Notes under the pieces: generated by a model | What the model was told of the DNA's origin: nothing | Database searches by the model: none | What the model saw: the letters and a program-made list of their open reading frames with translations, nothing else | Assembly (NCBI GenBank): GCA_016707425.1 | Contig: JADJHU010000007.1 | Span: 23,164 to 87,163 of the forward strand | Direction: 5' to 3' | Source of the DNA: Gammaproteobacteria bacterium | GTDB lineage: Bacteria > Pseudomonadota > Gammaproteobacteria > Steroidobacterales > Steroidobacteraceae | Length of the DNA: 64,000 nt | Shown here: one piece after another, positions 59,706 through 64,000 of the stretch | Numbering within the stretch: the stretch's first letter is position 1 | How the letters are laid out: the number at the start of each line of letters is the position of its first letter | Position numbers and translations under genes: made by a program

Positions 59706-60232
59706 TCTACGTCCTCGACGGGATGCGCCCCGTGCTCGGCGATGGCAGCTATATCGCTCCGGGCGCGCGGGTGATCGGGCAGGTGCGGCTCGGGCGAGGT
59801 GCGAGTGTCTGGTTCAACGCCGTGCTGCGCGGCGATACCGACTGGATTACCGTGGGCGAGGGGACGAACGTGCAGGACGGCACGGTGGTCCACGTGAATG
59901 CCGGGGAGCCGGTCCACATCGGACGCGGCGTCACGATCGGACACCTGGCGCTCGTGCACGCCTGCACGATCGGTGACGAGACCCTGATCGCCAACGGCGC
60001 GATGGTCCTGGACGGTGCACGGGTCGGGCGCGGGTGCGTGATCGCCGCTCGTGCGCTCGTGGTGCCGGGCAGCGAGATCCCTGACGGCTCGGTGGTGATG
60101 GGAGCGCCCGCGAAGATCGTGCGCAGCACGGAGGCGCGGGATGCGGACCGCATCCGTCGCACGGCCGAGAGCTACCGTGCGCGCGCGCAGCTCTACCGGC
60201 GTGGCCTCGAAGCCCAGGGGTGCGATCCCTGA
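59702..60232 (+). CDS. Gamma carbonic anhydrase family protein (YrdA/PaaY-like), 176 aa
   Basis: A left-handed beta-helix of hexapeptide repeats (GQVRLGRGASVWFNAVLRGD, IHIGRGV-type VHIGRGVTIG). The three metal-binding histidines are found in VVHVNAG, TIGHLALVH and the second His of LVHACTIGDE. Family members are often annotated as carbonic anhydrases, though many have no shown activity. C-terminal helix RIRRTAESYRARAQLYRRG. Start is ATG 59702, overlapping the preceding stop. Confidence 0.9.
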   Translation: MIYVLDGMRPVLGDGSYIAPGARVIGQVRLGRGASVWFNAVLRGDTDWITVGEGTNVQDGTVVHVNAGEPVHIGRGVTIGHLALVHACTIGDETLIANGAMVLDGARVGRGCVIAARALVVPGSEIPDGSVVMGAPAKIVRSTEARDADRIRRTAESYRARAQLYRRGLEAQGCDP

Positions 60233-60251
60233 TGTGCCGTGATCTTCGGCG

Positions 60252-61772
60252 ATGGCTCCGATGAGCCGCAGCACCTCCGTCACGGCCGCCGCGGCCACGA
60301 GCTTCCTGGGCCACGCTCCGCGCTGGTATGCGCTTGCCGTGGTGGGACTCCTCGCGTTCAACGTGCCCCTGTACGGGCTGGCGGGGCCGGTCACGACAGC
60401 CTGGGTCATCCTGGCGGAGTTCATCTTCACACTGGCGATGGCGCTGAAGTGCCATCCGCTCGCGCCCGCGGGTCTGGTCGCCCTCGAGGCTGTGCTCCTC
60501 GGGCTCGCGACGCCCGAACAGGTCTATCGCGAAACGCTGCACGGTTTCCCCGTCATCCTGCTGCTCGTCTTCATGGTCACCGCCATCTATTTCATGCGGG
60601 AGCTGCTGCTCGACCTGTTTTCCCGGGTGCTCACGCGCGTGCGCTCACCGGTGCTGCTCGCCTTCCTGTTCTGCGCAGTCGCCGCGCTTCTCTCGGCGTT
60701 TCTCGATGCCCTGACGGTGCTTGCGGTGATCATCACGGTGGCGGCGGGCTTCTACCGGGTGTACTTCCGCGTGGCGGCCGGACTCGCCGGGGCGAACGAC
60801 GGGGAGGTCGAAGGGGAGAGCGGAATACCGCCCGAGCGCCTGCCCGAGCTCGGGCGCTTCCGGGCCGCGCTTCGCGGACTCCTCATGCATGCCGCCGTCG
60901 GTACGGCTCTCGGCGGGGTCTGCACGCTCGTCGGGGAACCGCAGAACCTGCTCATCGGGCACGCGATGGGCTGGGACTTTCGGGCGTTCTTTGCGGCCAT
61001 GGCGCCGGTGTCCATGCCGGTACTCGGTGCAGGGCTCTTCACCTGCGTGGTGCTCGAGCGCTTGCGCTGGTTCGGTTTCGGCGAGCCGATCCCTGCAGGC
61101 GTCCGGCGGGTGCTCGTGGAATTCGAGCGCACCGAGGCGGCCCGGCGCACGCCGCGCGACCGCTGGCGTCTGTTCGTGCAGGGGCTCTGCGCGCTCGTGC
61201 TGGTGGCTGCGCTCGCGCTGCACGTGGCCGAGGTCGGGCTCATCGGGCTGATGGTCGTCGTGCTGCTCGCGGCCCTCGATGGCATCAGCGAGGAGCATCG
61301 GCTCGCGGAGGGCTTCAAAGCGGCGATGCCTTTCACGGCGCTCTTGGTGGTGTTCTTCGCGATCGTCGCCGTCATCGATGCCCAGAGCCTCTTCACGCCC
61401 GTGCTCGGGCAGGTGCTCGCCCTGAGCGGGCGCGCACAGCTTGGCGCCCTGTACCTGGTGAACGGCATTCTCTCCGCGGTCAGCGACAACGTATTCGTCG
61501 CCACGATCTATCTGGCGGAGGTGCAGCGTGCCTTCGAGGCGGGAACCGTCACGCGCGGGCAGTTCGAGGCACTGGCCGTCGCGATCAATACGGGCACCAA
61601 CATCCCGAGCGTGGCGACGCCGAACGGGCAGGCCGCTTTCCTGTTCCTGCTGACCTCCTCGGTCGCACCCCTGATCGGCCTGTCCTACGGGCGCATGGTG
61701 TGGATGGCGCTGCCGTATTTCGTCGTGATGACGCTCGTGGGGCTGGTGAGCGTGATGACGCTGACCGGTTGA
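60252..61772 (+). CDS. nhaB: Na+/H+ antiporter NhaB
   Basis: NhaB exchanges sodium for protons and helps pH and salt balance. Length 506 aa, close to E. coli NhaB (513), with ten or more membrane helices. Family blocks: AEFIFTLAMALKCHPLAPAG, SAFLDALTVLAVIITVAAGFY with its conserved Asp, GGVCTLVGEPQNLLIG, VSDNVFVATIYLAEV and NTGTNIPSVATPNGQAAFLF. Start ATG 60252; the next ATG at 60261 is an alternative. It lies 19 bases after the carbonic anhydrase gene. Confidence 0.95.
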   Translation: MAPMSRSTSVTAAAATSFLGHAPRWYALAVVGLLAFNVPLYGLAGPVTTAWVILAEFIFTLAMALKCHPLAPAGLVALEAVLLGLATPEQVYRETLHGFPVILLLVFMVTAIYFMRELLLDLFSRVLTRVRSPVLLAFLFCAVAALLSAFLDALTVLAVIITVAAGFYRVYFRVAAGLAGANDGEVEGESGIPPERLPELGRFRAALRGLLMHAAVGTALGGVCTLVGEPQNLLIGHAMGWDFRAFFAAMAPVSMPVLGAGLFTCVVLERLRWFGFGEPIPAGVRRVLVEFERTEAARRTPRDRWRLFVQGLCALVLVAALALHVAEVGLIGLMVVVLLAALDGISEEHRLAEGFKAAMPFTALLVVFFAIVAVIDAQSLFTPVLGQVLALSGRAQLGALYLVNGILSAVSDNVFVATIYLAEVQRAFEAGTVTRGQFEALAVAINTGTNIPSVATPNGQAAFLFLLTSSVAPLIGLSYGRMVWMALPYFVVMTLVGLVSVMTLTG

Positions 61773-61849
61773 GCGCGGCGGCCCGCCCGGACTTCCTGAC
61801 GGCGAAGCTTGCCTGCCTCGGCGTGCTTCCGGGTAAGATGGGGCTTTCT

Positions 61850-61937
61850 GGCGTGGGGTGGCCCGCACGAGGGCCTGAGATGCAGGTGCGCCTGCGAACC
61901 CGTTGAACCTGATCCGGTTAGTACCGGCGTAGGGAGC
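61850..61937 (+). promoter_or_regulatory. TPP riboswitch (THI element)
   Basis: The conserved core is complete: GGGGTGGCCC, then GGGCCTGAGATG, then AACCCGTTGAACCTGATCCG, and the 3' part TACCGGCGTAGGGA. These segments match the thiamin pyrophosphate aptamer (CTGAGA and CCTGATC...GCGTAGGGA). It ends 6 bases before the start of the TonB receptor, so ligand binding should hide the ribosome binding site or end transcription when thiamine is plentiful. Confidence 0.93.
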
Positions 61938-61942
61938 ACGCG

Positions 61943-64000
61943 ATGCCGAGACCGTTTTTTCCGGTGTTTGTCCTGCTGCTCGCCGCAGCGCCCGCATCCG
62001 CGGGCGAGCCGGGAGCGCTCGACGAAGTCGTCGTCACTGCGAGCCTGCGGCGCCAGCCGCTCGACGAGATGCCGGCCAGTATCAGCGTGCTGGGGGCTGA
62101 GACGCTCGAACTCGCCGGGCTGCAGCACTTCCAGGACGTGATGCACCTCGTGCCGAACCTCAACTGGGCGGCCGGCACGGCGCGTCCGCGCTATCTGCAG
62201 CTGCGCGGCATCGGTGAGCTCGAACAGTACCAGGGCGCACCGAATCCTTCCGTGGGTTTCCTGATCGACGACATCGATTTCTCTGGCATCGGCATGCCCG
62301 CGACGTCCTTCGATGTGGAACAGATCGAGGTGCTGCGGGGCCCGCAGGGCAGTGCCTATGGCGCGAATGCACTTGCGGGGCTGGTAAGCGTGCGCACGCG
62401 CGCCCCATCCTTCGAGCGCGAGCTGCGTGCAGAGGCGAGCCTTGGAGACTACGACACGCGCAGTGCCGGTCTCGCCCTCGGCGGGCCCCTGGGTTCGTCG
62501 CAGCGTGCGGCCTGGCGTCTTGCCGCCCAGAACTTCCGCAGCGACGGCTTTCGCCGCAACGTCTTTCTCGGGCGCGACGATACCAACGGCTTCGATGAGA
62601 CCACGGCACGGGCGAAGCTGCGACTGCTGCCGGTGGCCGACCTCACGGTCGATCTCACGGCGATGTATGCCGACATCGACGACGGCTACGACGCGTTTTC
62701 AATCGACAATTCGCGCATCACGCGTTCGGATCATCCGGGGCGCGACGCGCAGCGCTCTGGCGGCTTTGCGGCGCGCATCGTCTGGGATGCGACGCCCGGC
62801 CTCGAGCTGCGCAGCATCACCACGGCGGCGGACTCCGATATCGTGTACGCCTTCGACGGCGACTGGGGCAATGATCGCGACTGGGGCATCTTCGCGCCCT
62901 ATGACTACACATCGCAGTTCCTGCGTGAGCGCCGCACGCTGAGCCAGGACCTGCGCGCCTCCTCGGTGCCGGGTGCTGCCTTCGGCGGCCATGCCGACTG
63001 GCTCGCCGGGCTCTACGCGCTGCGTGCCCGGGAGACGAACGATCAGGTCGATCGCTACAACGGCGAAATGGTACGCGCGCTCGTGAGCCGTTACGAGGCG
63101 ACGAACCTGGCGGCGTACGGGCAGCTCGACCTGCATCCGGGCCCGCGGCTGACGCTCACGGGCGGGCTGCGCATCGAGCGGCGGCAGGCGCGCTATGCGG
63201 ACACCGACGATAGTCGCTTCGATCCCACGGAAACCATGTCCGGCGGGCAGCTGGTGCTCCGCTGGGAGCGAACACCGGACACCAGCGTGTATGGCAGTGT
63301 CTCGCGCGGCTACAAGGCAGGCGGATTCAACATCGGACCGCTGATCCCGGTCGAGCGCCGTGAATTCGGTGCCGAGACCCTGCTGAGCCTCGAGCTCGGG
63401 GCGACCCTGCGCCGGCTGGGCGGGCGTTTCGAGACACGGTCTGCCGTCTTCTTCATGCGCCGGACGGACCAGCAGGTGAGCACTTCCTTCCAGCTCGATG
63501 CGGGCGATCCGCTCTCCTATGTCTTTCTGACCGACAATGCCGCGCGCGGGGAAAACTACGGGCTCGAAAGCAGCGCGCGGCTGGCGCTCACCGGGCGCCT
63601 GAGCCTCGATGCCTCCCTCGGACTGCTCCGGACGCGCTATCTCGGCTATCACTTCGGCGATCGCAACCTCGACGGGCGTGAACAGGCGCACGCGCCGGAT
63701 TACCAGTACACGCTGGGCGTGCAGTACCGGCATCCGCGCGGCTGGCTCGCGCGCCTCGATGTCCACGGCAGCGACGGCTTCTACTTCGATGCGAGTAATG
63801 ATGAGCGTGCCCCGGCTTTCACGCTGGTCAACCTGAAACTCGGCTACGCGACATCCCGCTGGACGGCTTACGCGTGGGCACGCAATCTTTTCGATGCGAA
63901 CTACGCGATGCGCGGTTTCTTCTTCGGGGTGGAGCCTCCGGATTTTCCGAGTCGCCGCTACGTACAGTCCGGCGACCCGCGCCAGCTCGGCGTGACCATC
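61943..64000 (+). CDS. TonB-dependent outer-membrane receptor, probably for thiamine, 3' end outside window
   Basis: A signal peptide (PVFVLLLAAAPASA) is followed by a TonB box-like LDEVVVTASLRRQPL, the plug domain (LRGIGELEQYQGAPNPS, VEQIEVLRGPQGSAYGANAL) and the barrel with the receptor C-terminal block TAYAWARNLFDANYAMRGFF. The frame is open for 686 codons to the window edge, and DPRQLGVTI is close to a normal end, so only a few residues are missing. The TPP riboswitch directly upstream is the reason to propose thiamine or a related compound as ligand. Confidence 0.93.
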   Translation, partial: MPRPFFPVFVLLLAAAPASAGEPGALDEVVVTASLRRQPLDEMPASISVLGAETLELAGLQHFQDVMHLVPNLNWAAGTARPRYLQLRGIGELEQYQGAPNPSVGFLIDDIDFSGIGMPATSFDVEQIEVLRGPQGSAYGANALAGLVSVRTRAPSFERELRAEASLGDYDTRSAGLALGGPLGSSQRAAWRLAAQNFRSDGFRRNVFLGRDDTNGFDETTARAKLRLLPVADLTVDLTAMYADIDDGYDAFSIDNSRITRSDHPGRDAQRSGGFAARIVWDATPGLELRSITTAADSDIVYAFDGDWGNDRDWGIFAPYDYTSQFLRERRTLSQDLRASSVPGAAFGGHADWLAGLYALRARETNDQVDRYNGEMVRALVSRYEATNLAAYGQLDLHPGPRLTLTGGLRIERRQARYADTDDSRFDPTETMSGGQLVLRWERTPDTSVYGSVSRGYKAGGFNIGPLIPVERREFGAETLLSLELGATLRRLGGRFETRSAVFFMRRTDQQVSTSFQLDAGDPLSYVFLTDNAARGENYGLESSARLALTGRLSLDASLGLLRTRYLGYHFGDRNLDGREQAHAPDYQYTLGVQYRHPRGWLARLDVHGSDGFYFDASNDERAPAFTLVNLKLGYATSRWTAYAWARNLFDANYAMRGFFFGVEPPDFPSRRYVQSGDPRQLGVTI

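Overview
The window is GC-rich, gene-dense bacterial DNA. minCDE, motAB, a ccoIS pair, azurin, NhaB, TypA, HtpX, a TolC/RND efflux set, EptA, an outer-membrane BamA-like barrel and a TonB receptor together indicate a Gram-negative, respiring, probably motile proteobacterium. NhaB, azurin and the small acidic DUF6763-like protein point to Gammaproteobacteria; a Nevskiales or Steroidobacterales type relative is a guess from gene content.

Layout. 1-4.9 kb is the accessory part: the tail of an IS21-type element (istB), an unrecognised ORF running into it, a two-gene operon with a secreted TPR protein, and about 730 bp with no gene. From 4.9 kb the DNA looks like core chromosome: a crotonase facing a double CaiB/BaiF CoA-transferase; minCDE; an RRM protein and a NYN/OST-HTH protein; a 2-hydroxyacyl-CoA lyase (ILVBL-like); motAB; folE; a CzcCBA-type metal efflux operon with a broken outer-membrane gene; typA, an ABC exporter, a glycerophosphodiesterase and a VanZ protein; an FNR-type reductase next to azurin; tesB, a urea transporter, an FAD oxidase and htpX; a VIT1-type transporter after a protein ending in a long Asp/Glu tail; ccoS/ccoI (ccoI frameshifted); proBA; and a molybdenum cofactor operon (moeA-moaA-moaC-mobA::moaD-moaE::moeB::rhodanese). 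After tRNA-Arg(TCG) come a surface-antigen barrel, eptA, a GGDEF-EAL protein with a 51-residue membrane protein before it, a one-heme beta-barrel, a LACTB2-like hydrolase, a ModF-like double ATPase, a beta-propeller with a histone-like tail, a gamma carbonic anhydrase, nhaB, and a TPP riboswitch ahead of a TonB-dependent receptor that leaves the window.

Working together. The Moco operon packs cofactor synthesis and sulfur activation into few polypeptides through two gene fusions. The metal theme is strong: CzcCBA efflux, CcoI copper delivery, VIT1, azurin. The riboswitch and receptor imply thiamine uptake across the outer membrane. Three clear single-step frameshifts (istB, the CzcC-type gene, ccoI), all in short repeats or homopolymers, raise the question whether some are assembly indels rather than real mutations.
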